From Sphingomonas sp. OK281 (GTDB lineage Bacteria > Pseudomonadota > Alphaproteobacteria > Sphingomonadales > Sphingomonadaceae), in assembly GCF_900115295.1 (NCBI RefSeq), contig NZ_FOVZ01000005.1:186001-250000 (forward strand): a stretch of DNA of 64,000 bases, written 5' to 3'. The notes beneath the pieces were generated by a model. That model made no database searches. It worked only from the letters and a program-made list of their open reading frames with translations, and was not told the origin of the DNA. Each line of letters starts with the position of its first letter. Position 1 is the stretch's first letter. Shown in pieces: positions 50,902-59,945 of the stretch. The translations under genes and the position numbers were made by a program.

Positions 50902-52148
50902 CAATCGATCTCTCCCGGTATCTACGTCGCGGCGACCGCATCGTCTTCGGGCAGGCGTGCGGCGAGCCGACGACTCTCGTCGAGGCGCTGATCGCACAGG
51001 GCGCCGGCATAGGCGATCTGTCGGCGTTCATTGCGACGAGTTTCTCCGGGCTGTTCACGCCCGAGACGGCGGACGCCTTCGCGCTGTCGAGCATGGGAGC
51101 GATCGGTGAACTCAGGAGCATGACCAAGGCGGGCAAGCTCCAGGTGATTCCCGTCCATGTCAGTCAGGTCGGGCCGCTGATCGCAGCGGGCGTGATCGGC
51201 TGCGACGTCGCGATGATCCAGGTCAGCCCGGCGGACGCCGACGGCAATCACAGCTGTGGGCTGATCAGCGATTACGTCCGTGCCGCGGTCGACAAGGCGC
51301 GCGTCGTGATCGCCGAGGTCAACGACCGGGTGCCGTACAGTCCCGGCGAAACGATTCCCGCGTCGGCGATCGACGTTGTCGTGCATGTTTCGCGTGCGCC
51401 AGTGGAGGTCGCCGGCGGCAAGGTCACGGAAACCGACGAGGCGATCGCGCGTGCCTGCGCGGCCTATATCGGCGACGGCGCGGTGATCCAGACGGGCGTC
51501 GGCGCGGTGCCCGATGCGATCCTGCGGCTGCTCGGCGATCGCAAGGATCTGGGGGTGCATTCGGGGATGCTCGGCGACGGGCTGGTCGAACTAGTCGAGG
51601 CCGGAGTCATCACCAATGCGCGGAAGGAGATCGACGCGGGCGTGTCGATCAACGGCGCGCTGATCGGCACGCGGCGGCTGTACGACTGGGCGCATCGCAA
51701 CGCGGCGATCCGGATGACGCCGACTGGCTACACGCACGATGCGGCGGTACTCAGACGCCTGTCGCGTCTGGTCACGATCAATTCGGCATTGGAGGTCGAT
51801 TTGACGGGGCAGGTCAATGCCGAACAATCGGGCTCGGCCTATATGGGCGGCACCGGCGGCCAGGTCGATTTCGTCCGCGCCGGTGCCCGATCACCCGGGG
51901 GCCGCTCGATCATCGCGCTCTCGTCCAGCGCGAAGGGCGGCACGCTCAGCAAGATCGTGGCCACTCTGTCGGGCCCGGTGACAACTGCGCGTAGCGATGT
52001 CGACGTGATCGTCACTGAATATGGCGCCGCCGAACTGAAAGGCCAGACGCTCGCCGAACGCACTCGCCGCCTGATCGCAATCGCCCATCCCGACTTCCGA
52101 GAAGGCCTGTCGCAAGCGGCGTACGCTATCCAGCAGCGGGGATTTTAA
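50898..52148 (+). CDS. Acetyl-CoA hydrolase/transferase family protein
   Basis: A 416-residue class I-type CoA-transferase relative. The oxyanion motif GVGAVPDA begins at Gly200. Roughly twenty residues on, where 4-hydroxybutyrate CoA-transferases have His-Thr-Glu with the catalytic glutamate, this protein reads HSG (221-223). VITNARKEIDAG follows as usual. So either a subgroup with another nucleophile or a hydrolase. GTG start overlaps the lyase by four bases. Comparison with the Glu position is from memory of the family. Confidence 0.82.
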   Translation: MTIDLSRYLRRGDRIVFGQACGEPTTLVEALIAQGAGIGDLSAFIATSFSGLFTPETADAFALSSMGAIGELRSMTKAGKLQVIPVHVSQVGPLIAAGVIGCDVAMIQVSPADADGNHSCGLISDYVRAAVDKARVVIAEVNDRVPYSPGETIPASAIDVVVHVSRAPVEVAGGKVTETDEAIARACAAYIGDGAVIQTGVGAVPDAILRLLGDRKDLGVHSGMLGDGLVELVEAGVITNARKEIDAGVSINGALIGTRRLYDWAHRNAAIRMTPTGYTHDAAVLRRLSRLVTINSALEVDLTGQVNAEQSGSAYMGGTGGQVDFVRAGARSPGGRSIIALSSSAKGGTLSKIVATLSGPVTTARSDVDVIVTEYGAAELKGQTLAERTRRLIAIAHPDFREGLSQAAYAIQQRGF

Positions 52149-52302
52149 GCGATGTTCACGCGGAGATGGTGCACTTGCGGCGCAGCCATGATGTCGCTCT
52201 ATCGTCAAATATGAGGGACAGTCTGTTATGTTCGAGACGCCTTCGGCGAGCGGAACGTACTCCGCGTCTCCGCGTGAACCCATTCATTTCTCGGAGCCGA
52301 TT

Positions 52303-53070
52303 ATGACCGACGCCGTCCTGTTCGAAGCGCGCGCCGATGGCATCGCGATCATCAAGCTTAACCGGCCAGATCAACGCAATGCGCTCGGCAAGGACATCCG
52401 CGACGGGCTGTTCGCGGCGTGGGATCGGTTCGAGCGCGACCCCTCGCTTCGTGTCGCGATCCTTACCGGCTCGGGCGAGAAAGCGTTCTGCGCGGGCGGC
52501 GACCTGAAGGAGATGGTCGAGCGCGGGCTCCAGGTGCCGCCGCGCGACATGTTCCCCGTCCCCGGCGATAATATCGAGGTGTCGAAGCCGACCATCGCCG
52601 CGGTCAACGGCGTTGCGTTCGCCGGGGGCTGGATGATTGCGCAGGCGTGTGACCTGTGCGTCGCCAGCACGGCGGCTCGGTTCGCGATCACCGAGGTCAA
52701 GGTCGGCCGCAGTTCGCCCTGGGCTGCGCCGCTGATCCATATGATCCCACAGCGGATCATGATGGAGATCATTCTCACAGGAAAACCGATCACCGCGCAG
52801 CGCGCCTATGAGATCGGGCTCGTCAACCGCGTCGCCGAACCCGAGGAGCTGATGGCCAAGGCGCTCGAACTGGCCGGAGAAATCCTCGACGGCGCGCCGC
52901 TGTCGGTTAAGGCAGGGCGCGACACGGTGATGCTCGCGACCGAAATGGGACGCGCGGCGGCGTTGCAGGCGGCACGCGCGGCGTCGGAGTCGACGTATCG
53001 GAGCGAGGACGCGCAGGAGGGGCCGCGAGCGTTTGCGGAAAAACGCACGCCCGACTGGAAATCGCGGTAG
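52303..53070 (+). CDS. Enoyl-CoA hydratase/isomerase family protein
   Basis: A 255-residue crotonase with KAFCAGGDLKEMVERG near residue 60. Of the two hydratase glutamates only the second is kept: Met111 replaces the first (GGWMIAQACD) and Glu131 is at the second (AITEVKVG). One-glutamate crotonases are often isomerases. Start ATG 52303 has GGAG 8 bases upstream; an earlier ATG at 52228 would add 25 poor residues. It follows the lyase-transferase pair and precedes a Rieske oxygenase. Confidence 0.85.
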   Translation: MTDAVLFEARADGIAIIKLNRPDQRNALGKDIRDGLFAAWDRFERDPSLRVAILTGSGEKAFCAGGDLKEMVERGLQVPPRDMFPVPGDNIEVSKPTIAAVNGVAFAGGWMIAQACDLCVASTAARFAITEVKVGRSSPWAAPLIHMIPQRIMMEIILTGKPITAQRAYEIGLVNRVAEPEELMAKALELAGEILDGAPLSVKAGRDTVMLATEMGRAAALQAARAASESTYRSEDAQEGPRAFAEKRTPDWKSR

Positions 53071-53129
53071 CGATACGGGTTGCGCGATGACCTTGTTATA
53101 GTGCGCCTTTAAGATAGCGAGGGCGCGCG

Positions 53130-54488
53130 ATGAACGAGATGACCAGGATCGTCGAGACCGCGGACGATCTTCTCGCGCCGGTGACCGTGCCGGTGGATGC
53201 TTATGTGTCGAAGGACTATTCGGTCGCCGAGCAGGACCGCCTGTGGCGTCGTACCTGGCTCCAGGCCGGTCGCCTCGAGGATATCGCCGAGGTCGGCAAC
53301 TTCATCACCTACGATATCCGCGGCGACGGCATCATCATCGTCCGCACCAGCGAAACCGAACTCCGCGCCTATCACAATGTTTGCCCGCATCGTGGTCGCC
53401 GCCTTGTCGACGTGCCTGCAGGCCAGCATAACGCGCGCGGCAAGGCGGCGAACTTCATCTGCGGCTATCACGCATGGACCTTCAATCTCCAGGGGCGCTG
53501 CACCTATATCCAGCATCAGGACGACTGGCAGGGCGCGCTGACCGAGGAACGGACCAGCCTCGGCAAGGTGCAGGTCGACACCTGGGGTGGCTGGATCTGG
53601 ATCAACTTCGATTCGACCGCGGCGCCGCTCGCCGAGTTCCTCGATCCGGTGCCGGCAATGCTCGATCCGTACGGGTTGCAGAACATGCGCCCGCGGTGGC
53701 GCAAGTGGATCGTGTTCGACTGCAACTGGAAGGTCGCGATGGAGGCCTTCGCCGAGACCTACCACGTGTTCAGCACGCACCCCGAATTCAACGATTTCGG
53801 CCAGTTCCGCGGCTGGGCGCACAACCACGGGCTGCATACCAACATCGGTTATGAAGCCCCCAAGGGCATGGAGGAGGATTCGGGCAAGCTCCGCGTCGGC
53901 ACCGGCGATGCGCGCGTGACGACCGCCGAACTGCAGAACTTCACCTGGGCCAACGCCAATACGAATACCACGCGGACGCTGGTCGAGGCGGCCAACCGCC
54001 TGATCGATGAACTTCCCGAGGATACCCCTGCGATGGACGTCTCGCGTCACTGGATCCAGTCGGCACGTGCCACGGATGCGGCGCGCGGCGTCATTTGGCC
54101 CACCGTGGAACCGTCGCATACGGCGAAGGCAGGAACCGCCTGGCAGGTATTCCCGAACTTCCAGATCGGTCAGGCGGTCAACAACATGCTCTGCTACAGC
54201 GCCAAGCCGTTTGGCGACGACCCCGACAAGTGCATCTTCGAAGCGGCGGTGTACGAACTGTACCCGGAGGGCGAGGCGCCCGAGACGAATTGGGAATATA
54301 CCGCAGCGGAGGATTGGCCGCCCGTGCTCCAGCAGGATTTCGCCAACATGGCGGCGGTCCAGCAGGGCATGAAGAATATCGGTTTCCGGGGAACGCAGCC
54401 TAATCCGTACATGGAGCGGTCGGTGGCGAGCCTGCATTACAATCTGGCGAAGTTCATGGGGGTCGGCGCGCCGCGATCGACGTCGTGA
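53130..54488 (+). CDS. Rieske non-haem iron oxygenase, alpha subunit
   Basis: A 452-residue oxygenase. The Rieske ligands are in CPHRGRRL (near residue 87) and CGYHAW (near 111), and the mononuclear site is AETYHVFSTHPEF with His-x4-His (near 208-216). The plan is close to the oxygenase at 43717, and both share NWKVAMEAF. No beta subunit, ferredoxin or reductase is adjacent; the next gene, overlapping by four bases, is an MFS carrier. It probably hydroxylates a hydrophobic ring or demethylates a methoxy group. Confidence 0.88.
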   Translation: MNEMTRIVETADDLLAPVTVPVDAYVSKDYSVAEQDRLWRRTWLQAGRLEDIAEVGNFITYDIRGDGIIIVRTSETELRAYHNVCPHRGRRLVDVPAGQHNARGKAANFICGYHAWTFNLQGRCTYIQHQDDWQGALTEERTSLGKVQVDTWGGWIWINFDSTAAPLAEFLDPVPAMLDPYGLQNMRPRWRKWIVFDCNWKVAMEAFAETYHVFSTHPEFNDFGQFRGWAHNHGLHTNIGYEAPKGMEEDSGKLRVGTGDARVTTAELQNFTWANANTNTTRTLVEAANRLIDELPEDTPAMDVSRHWIQSARATDAARGVIWPTVEPSHTAKAGTAWQVFPNFQIGQAVNNMLCYSAKPFGDDPDKCIFEAAVYELYPEGEAPETNWEYTAAEDWPPVLQQDFANMAAVQQGMKNIGFRGTQPNPYMERSVASLHYNLAKFMGVGAPRSTS

Positions 54489-55738
54489 GCGGGGGCCGGG
54501 AGACCCTTTCGGCACCTACCATCAGCGCGTCGGCGGAGTGGCGCGCGCATCCGATGCTGCCGATCGCCGCTGCGCTCGGCTATGCAACCAGCGTCATCCA
54601 TATCTACGGGCTCGGGCCGTACATCGCACCGATCGCCGAGACGTTCGGCTGGTCGCGCACGCAGGTGACGGTCGGGCTGACGTTGTCGACGCTGGTGCAG
54701 GCTGTGTTCGCGCTGCCGATCGGACTCCTGGTCGATCGCTATGGTCCGCGGCGGTTCGGGCTCATCGGTATGCTGCTTACCTGCGGTGCGTTCGCGTTGC
54801 TCGGTACGGCCAGTGGCACGGCATCGAACTGGTATGGCCTGTGGAGCATCATCGCGCTCGCGACGTTGCCGGTCCAGGCGACGGTCTGGACCAGCGCGGT
54901 GGCAACGCGGTTCGAGGCGTCGCGTGGACTGGCGTTCGCGATCACGCTGTGCGGCGCGTCGGTTGCCGTCGCAGTCTTCCCGTTGCTCGGGACCTGGCTG
55001 ATCGCGCGATATGGCTGGCAAACCGCGGTCGCGATCCAAAGCGGGGTCTGGGCGGCAATCGCGTTCCCGGTGATATTCCTGTTCTTCCGCGGCGCGCACG
55101 ATGCGTCGCGCGGCGTAGCGGCTACCAGGAAAGCCGACCGCCGAGTGCTTGACGGAGTCACGCTGGGGGAGGGCCTGCGATCCAGCATCTACCTCCGGTT
55201 GCTGATCGCCAGCCTGTTGTTCACCTTCACGATCATTGCGCTGGTGGTGCATTTCGTGCCGATCCTCACCGATCGCGGCGCGACCCCGCTCGGGGCGGCG
55301 GGAATCGTCTCGCTGGTCGGGCTATTCTCGATCGTCGGACGACTGGCGACGGGCCTGCTGCTCGATCGCTTCCGCGCATCCTATGTCGGTGCGGTCGTGT
55401 TCATGCTGCCGGTGATCGGATGCCTGTTGCTGCTCACGGTCGGCAGCACGGTGGCAGGCCAGATGGTCGCCGCGGCGTTCGTCGGGCTGACCCTGGGCGC
55501 AGAGGTGGACGTCATCGTCTATCTGACGACGCGGCATTTCGGGTTGAAGAGCTTCGGCGGACTTTATGGAGGGTTGCTGACTGCGTTATCGATCGGCACC
55601 GCCACCGGACCGCTCGGGGCGGCGGCGGTCTTCGACCGGTACGGTAGCTATGCGCCGTTCCTCTGGCTGACGATCGCATTCATGATCGCGAGCAGCGTCG
55701 CATTGTTGAGCCTGCCTGCGCCAAAGAGCGCTGCATAA
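54485..55738 (+). CDS. MFS transporter, monocarboxylate-like
   Basis: A 417-residue inner-membrane protein with about twelve hydrophobic segments. GLLVDRYGPRRFGLIG is the loop 2-3 motif, and RTQVTVGLTLSTLVQAVFALPIG segment 2 fits the monocarboxylate/oxalate-formate group. The GTG start overlaps the oxygenase stop, so uptake and oxygenation of the same compound are probably linked. A long non-coding gap follows. Confidence 0.85.
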   Translation: MSGGRETLSAPTISASAEWRAHPMLPIAAALGYATSVIHIYGLGPYIAPIAETFGWSRTQVTVGLTLSTLVQAVFALPIGLLVDRYGPRRFGLIGMLLTCGAFALLGTASGTASNWYGLWSIIALATLPVQATVWTSAVATRFEASRGLAFAITLCGASVAVAVFPLLGTWLIARYGWQTAVAIQSGVWAAIAFPVIFLFFRGAHDASRGVAATRKADRRVLDGVTLGEGLRSSIYLRLLIASLLFTFTIIALVVHFVPILTDRGATPLGAAGIVSLVGLFSIVGRLATGLLLDRFRASYVGAVVFMLPVIGCLLLLTVGSTVAGQMVAAAFVGLTLGAEVDVIVYLTTRHFGLKSFGGLYGGLLTALSIGTATGPLGAAAVFDRYGSYAPFLWLTIAFMIASSVALLSLPAPKSAA

Positions 55739-56225
55739 TCGGGCGTAACGGGGCGTAACACCCCCTGTGCTAAGGTTGGGGCCCGCAAGGAAAGACCTAA
55801 ACAATCGCCAGAATGCGTCGGTGGCATCCGTCCTCGACTGGACTTCCGCGTCCGCCGGGGGCGGCGCCTCGGATGATTTCTTTAAAGCCGGACGATATTC
55901 GTCCGCCAAGCTTTGCCCGACAACACGCGAAAAATGCTTCGCTCCGGCAAGGAGGCGACATCAGGTTACCGCTGTTTCGTTTAGTCGCCCTCGGTCACCT
56001 TACAGCACTTGCCAGCGGGCGAAGGCCGAGAGACCGACCTACAGTCGTGCGAAGCATGACGTAATGCAATTGGCACCGGCGGGTCGGGAGGAGTTCATCG
56101 AACCGAACCCGCAACCCGGCCTAATCAGTTTCACTCGGTCTTCGACGCACACGTTCAGCGTGCGCCAAACATCACAGCCCTATCACTCCGCGCGCGCTCG
56201 TCAGAATTTCGGTTGATCCGTTGCT
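55739..56225. other. 487-base gap without a recognisable gene
   Basis: Between two convergent genes. An open frame of 149 codons at 55767-56216 has poor composition and no family features, so I do not call it. GC content looks lower than in neighbouring genes. No clear hairpin, promoter or repeat was recognised, apart from a GGGGCGTAACACCCC-like short palindrome near 55749. Confidence 0.5.
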
Positions 56226-56435
56226 TCAGACACCGAGCGTGGGATCCACCGCGTCGGGCGAACGATCAGGCCACGCCTGCTTGATGGTTGCGACGATGGC
56301 GTCTTCGGCCTCGGCGCGATTGTGGTAGATCGGTTGAGAATTGGCGATCATCGCGCCATCGGGGCCAAACGCTTCGGCCATGACCATGCCGCTTTTTGCG
56401 TCGTCGACCAGTTCAATGCGAAACCGCCCCATCAT
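56226..56435 (-). CDS. Small conserved-looking protein, possibly DUF1508/YegP-like
   Basis: A 69-residue protein: MMGRFRIELVDDAKSGMVMA, then PDGAMIANSQPIYHNRAEAEDAIVATIKQ. The strand-rich start GRFxIEL, an ANSQ segment and a helix with AEAEDAI resemble the YegP-type fold, though the match is weak. Codon use fits the genome. It lies downstream of the TauD-like gene and a terminator on the same strand, so it may have its own promoter. Function unknown. Confidence 0.55.
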   Translation of the reverse strand: MMGRFRIELVDDAKSGMVMAEAFGPDGAMIANSQPIYHNRAEAEDAIVATIKQAWPDRSPDAVDPTLGV

Positions 56436-56460
56436 GCGTCTCCCTCTTATCGTGTAGAAC

Positions 56461-56507
56461 GAAAACGGCCCCCGCCGCCCGTGTATCCACGGAAAGGGCG
56501 GAGGCCG
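56461..56507 (-). terminator. Terminator-like hairpin after the TauD-like gene
   Basis: On the minus strand GGCCTCCGCCC pairs with GGGCGGCGGGGGCC imperfectly, followed by GTTTTCG. It lies 36 bases after the TauD-like stop. Stem irregular, U-tract short. Confidence 0.5.
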
Positions 56508-56542
56508 CGCACATCATGCTGGCGATATTGTTCGAGCGGTTA

Positions 56543-57400
56543 TTATTCGAACGGCTCTTCGCCCTGCAACTTGGTGCGATGCATCATCCGGCCGCAGGTC
56601 GCGTCATAGGGCTCGGCGCGGTGCATCGTGCCGGTGTTGTCCCAGATCACGAGATCGCCCGCGGTCCACTCGTGGCTGTGCGTGAACTCTTCGCCGGTCG
56701 CCCATTCGCGCAGGCCGTGCAGCGTGCGCTGGCTCTCCTTGGGCGACATACCGACGACGTTGATCGCGGTATTGCCGAGGACAAGCGACTTGCGGCCCGA
56801 CTGGTGCGTCCACACCAATGGCAGTTCCTGCTCGCCGATGCCCTGCATGATATCGAGCATCTTCATGCTCGGCTCTGGGCTGTAATAGAATAACGACGCC
56901 CAGGCACCGTGGTTGACGCGAAGGTCGGCGATCTCCGCCTTACGCTCCTCGGGCAGCGCCTCATAGGCGGCATAGGTATTCGCGAAGCCGGTGTTGCCGG
57001 TACCCTTTGGCGAAGGTTTCTTGCACGACAGCAACGAGGCGAGGATCGGCACCTTGTTCATCGTACCGTCGATATGCCAGTAGAGCGAGCCGCGCAGGAA
57101 CGCCGCGCTCTGCGGGTTTTCCTTCTCGTCGAGCGTGATCTTGTGGATCACTTCCTCTTCGCCGTCGCGGACTTCGGACGCGAACGTCCCCATCGTCTTG
57201 GTGAAGGCGATCTGCTCCTGATCGGTGAAATTGATCTGCGGGAAGATGAGGATGCCGCGCTCCTGCAGCAATTCCTTCAGCTCCGGCCCGAGCTGGCCGT
57301 CCAGCAGTTCTTCCTTGGTGTTCAGGATGCGCGTGCCGATCGACGGCTTGATCTCTTCGCTGACGATGCTCAACGGACGGTCCAGTGCAGCAGTGGCCAT
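56543..57400 (-). CDS. TauD/TfdA-family 2-oxoglutarate dioxygenase
   Basis: A 285-residue Fe(II)/2-oxoglutarate oxygenase. His and Asp of YWHIDGTM (near residue 108) and His of TMHRAEPYD (near 266) make the metal triad, and the arginine in GRMMHRTKL near the end should bind 2-oxoglutarate. It hydroxylates a substrate and forms succinate and CO2. Start ATG 57400 follows GGAGAGGAACCGAC. A perfect 20-base palindrome lies 21 bases upstream, and a TetR gene ends just beyond it, so expression is probably repressor-controlled. Confidence 0.9.
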   Translation of the reverse strand: MATAALDRPLSIVSEEIKPSIGTRILNTKEELLDGQLGPELKELLQERGILIFPQINFTDQEQIAFTKTMGTFASEVRDGEEEVIHKITLDEKENPQSAAFLRGSLYWHIDGTMNKVPILASLLSCKKPSPKGTGNTGFANTYAAYEALPEERKAEIADLRVNHGAWASLFYYSPEPSMKMLDIMQGIGEQELPLVWTHQSGRKSLVLGNTAINVVGMSPKESQRTLHGLREWATGEEFTHSHEWTAGDLVIWDNTGTMHRAEPYDATCGRMMHRTKLQGEEPFE

Positions 57401-57420
57401 GTCGGTTCCTCTCCAAATGT

Positions 57421-57440
57421 TGCTGAACACGTGTTCAGCA
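57421..57440. promoter_or_regulatory. Perfect 20-bp palindrome, probable TetR operator
   Basis: TGCTGAACACGTGTTCAGCA is an exact palindrome without spacer. It lies between the TetR stop (57444) and the TauD-like start (57400), in the position of a promoter operator. The size and symmetry suit a TetR dimer. Binding is inferred. Confidence 0.7.
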
Positions 57441-57443
57441 CTT

Positions 57444-58040
57444 TTAATCGATCGCGTCAAGCCTTGCGGGCAGGAGTCGGTCGAGCCAGGCTTCGACAAA
57501 GGCGCGCGCGTCGGCGTGGCCGGACGTGATGCCCAGTTCGCTTTCCATCGCCAGCGCACGGCCGATGCCTGCGAGCACGAAGCTGAAGCCCATCGGCGTC
57601 GCGCCGTCGGTTCCGAGTCGTTCGCCGAGCAGCCGTTCGATCATCGCGGCCTGGCGCCGACGCATCGCGTCGCTGTGCGCCACGATCTCCGCGCCGATCG
57701 CCTTGCGGTGATTGGCGAGCGCGACGAATTCGAGCGCGAGCGCATTGCGGCTGGTATCCGCGAAAAATTGCCAAAGCGCTCGGAGCGGGTCGTCGCCGGT
57801 TAGCGCACGCTCGATCATCGCGTCGCTCTGCGCAGCACCGCGCTTGAACACCGCGAGGAAAACATCGTCCGTCGTCGGGAAATAATAATGAACCAGCGAG
57901 GGTTTCAGTCCCGCCTGCGTGGCGATCCGCCGGCTGCTGGCGGCGGCATAGCCCTCGTCGCGGATTACCTGTTCGGCGGCGTCGAGAATCAGGGCGTAGG
58001 TTTCGGAGGTATCGGGGCCGATCCGGCGTTTCGTGGTCAT
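57444..58040 (-). CDS. TetR-family transcriptional regulator
   Basis: A 198-residue repressor-type protein. ALILDAAEQVIRDEGYAAASSRRIATQAGLKPSLVHYYF (about residues 16-54) is the full TetR helix-turn-helix with the terminal HYYF motif. The C-terminal ligand domain is helical. ATG 58040 is chosen because it gives the standard 15-residue lead. The stop is 4 bases from the palindrome, so it probably represses the downstream TauD-like gene. Confidence 0.87.
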   Translation of the reverse strand: MTTKRRIGPDTSETYALILDAAEQVIRDEGYAAASSRRIATQAGLKPSLVHYYFPTTDDVFLAVFKRGAAQSDAMIERALTGDDPLRALWQFFADTSRNALALEFVALANHRKAIGAEIVAHSDAMRRRQAAMIERLLGERLGTDGATPMGFSFVLAGIGRALAMESELGITSGHADARAFVEAWLDRLLPARLDAID

Positions 58041-58138
58041 CGCCCGACCATAAGGGTCGAGCGGAGGCGTGCAAACCGGATCGGCGCGGACCGGGTCGAG
58101 CTGCGGCGCCCGCGCAAGCCCGATCTGTGGCATGACGG

Positions 58139-58891
58139 TCAGTGCGAGCCCATGTAGCGGCCGCCATTGGTGCTGATCGTCTGGCCAGTGATGTAGCTCG
58201 CCTCTTCCGATGCGAGATAGGCGCAGGCCGCCGCGATATCCTCGGGCTGTCCGATCCGTTTCATCGGCAACGTCTTGGCGAACGCATCGGCGTCGATCGG
58301 CGCGGCGCGGAGCATCGGCGTATCGATAAAGCCGGGCGGCACCATGTTGACGGTGATCCCGCTCGCGGCGAATTCGAGCGCGAGCGCCTTGGTCATGCCC
58401 ATCAGGCCGCCCTTCGACGCGACGTAATGGCCCTGCGCGGGCGATCCGGTCTGCACCGACGAGGAGGTGATGTTGATGATCCGCCCCCAGCCGCCGGCCA
58501 GCATGTCGGGCACGACTTCCTTCATCAGCAGATAGGGGCCGCGCAGGTTGATGCGGATGACCTTGTCGAACAGGTCGTCATCGATGTCGAGGAACGGCGT
58601 GAACGGCGCGATCCCGGCGTTGTTGACCAGGATCGCGATCGGCCCGAGTTCGGCGCGGGTGCGGTCGGCGGCGGCCTTGATCGCCGCCTTGTCCGAACAA
58701 TCCGCATCTATGGCGATCGCCGTACCGCCTGCGTCCTCGACCATCTTCGCGGTATCGGCGGCGCCGGCTGCATTGATGTCCCAGATGGCGACCTTGGCGG
58801 TATCCTCGGCGAGCCGGATGGCGATCGCGCGACCGATGCCCGAGCCTGCGCCCGTCACCACCGCGACCTTGCCGTTAAGGGACCTCGTCAT
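58139..58891 (-). CDS. SDR-family oxidoreductase
   Basis: A 250-residue classical SDR: VTGAGSGIGRAI near residue 12, Asp after beta-2 (IWDIN) for NAD, NNAG near 90, NITSSSVQTG with the catalytic serine, YVASK near 155, and GRYMGSH at the end. FabG/3-hydroxyacyl or hydroxysteroid dehydrogenase activities are the common ones. It lies 98 bases upstream of the TetR gene on the same strand. Confidence 0.88.
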   Translation of the reverse strand: MTRSLNGKVAVVTGAGSGIGRAIAIRLAEDTAKVAIWDINAAGAADTAKMVEDAGGTAIAIDADCSDKAAIKAAADRTRAELGPIAILVNNAGIAPFTPFLDIDDDLFDKVIRINLRGPYLLMKEVVPDMLAGGWGRIINITSSSVQTGSPAQGHYVASKGGLMGMTKALALEFAASGITVNMVPPGFIDTPMLRAAPIDADAFAKTLPMKRIGQPEDIAAACAYLASEEASYITGQTISTNGGRYMGSH

Positions 58892-59000
58892 CGCAATTCC
58901 TCTCCGCGGTCGTTCTGGACTTTGGGGGTGAAAGAGCACGCCGGCACCGACCGAGGCAAGCATTGGCCCGCCTCATCGCCCCGGCGAAATCCTGCCGATG

Positions 59001-59777
59001 CTACGATGGCTCGACCCAGTTCGTCCGGAGCGCGCGGTCGGACATGTACTTGGTCGTGGTCCAGCCGCCGTCGACGACGATCGTCTGGCCGTTGATGAAC
59101 CCGGCACCTGGCGAGCAGAGGAACGCGATGGTGCTGGCAATGTCCGAGACTTCGCCGAGGCGCGGGAAGGGCGTCGTCTCGACGTTGACGCGCTTGAACA
59201 TCTCGTCGTCGAACCGGTGGCGGACCATGTCGGTCATCGTCACGCCCGGTGCGACGCAATTGGAACGGATGCCGCGCGGTCCGTATTCGCAGGCCATATG
59301 CTCGGTAAGCGAGGTCAGGCCGCCCTTCGCGGCGGAGTATGCGCCGCCGCGTCGCCCGCCGATCACCGCATAGGTCGAGGTGACGTTCACGATGCCGCAG
59401 CCGTCGCCCATATGCCCGATCGCCTCGCGGCACAGCCGGAACGGCGCGCGCAGCATCACGTCGAGGAACCCGTCGAGCATCGCGTCGTCGGTTTCATGCA
59501 GCGGTTTGGGGCTGCCTGCACCGGCGTTGTTGATCAGGAAGTCGAGCCGGCCGAAGCGTTCGATCGCGAGGCCGACGATCCGATGCGGCGCGTCCTCGGC
59601 GGTCACGTCTACGGACAAAGTAGCGAGCCGATCGGGATCGCCGATGGTTGCCTCCAGCGTCGTCAGCTTGGCGAGGTCGCGGCCGATGCCGACGATCGCC
59701 ATGCCAGCGTCGTACAGCATCTTCGCGGTGCCGAGCCCGATCCCGCTTCCTGCGCCGGTGACGATGGCTACCTGCAT
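59001..59777 (-). CDS. SDR-family oxidoreductase
   Basis: A 258-residue classical SDR: VTGAGSGIGLGT near residue 6, NNAG near 84, NVTSTYAVIGGRRG with the serine near 131, YSAAK near 147, and VDGGWTTTKYM at the end. GIGRDL after beta-2 suggests NADP. It heads the minus-strand group of two SDRs, TetR and TauD-like genes. It is divergent from a third SDR at 60006. Confidence 0.88.
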   Translation of the reverse strand: MQVAIVTGAGSGIGLGTAKMLYDAGMAIVGIGRDLAKLTTLEATIGDPDRLATLSVDVTAEDAPHRIVGLAIERFGRLDFLINNAGAGSPKPLHETDDAMLDGFLDVMLRAPFRLCREAIGHMGDGCGIVNVTSTYAVIGGRRGGAYSAAKGGLTSLTEHMACEYGPRGIRSNCVAPGVTMTDMVRHRFDDEMFKRVNVETTPFPRLGEVSDIASTIAFLCSPGAGFINGQTIVVDGGWTTTKYMSDRALRTNWVEPS

Positions 59778-59945
59778 TGACGGTCCCTTTCGGTGATGTT
59801 TCTGGCGCTGCTGCCCAGGATGCGGGCAGCATCGGGCCATGGCTTGTCAATCCGGCGGCGGGATTCATCGCCGGGCCGGATTGTCGACGGTGCGTGCGGG
59901 CGGCGGTTTCTGGTCTTGCGGACGCATGATACCCGGCATCATGCC

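Noticed and set aside
55767-56216. 149-codon open frame in the gap after the MFS gene
   Set aside because: Composition and codon use are unlike genes here, and no domain or ribosome-binding site is visible.
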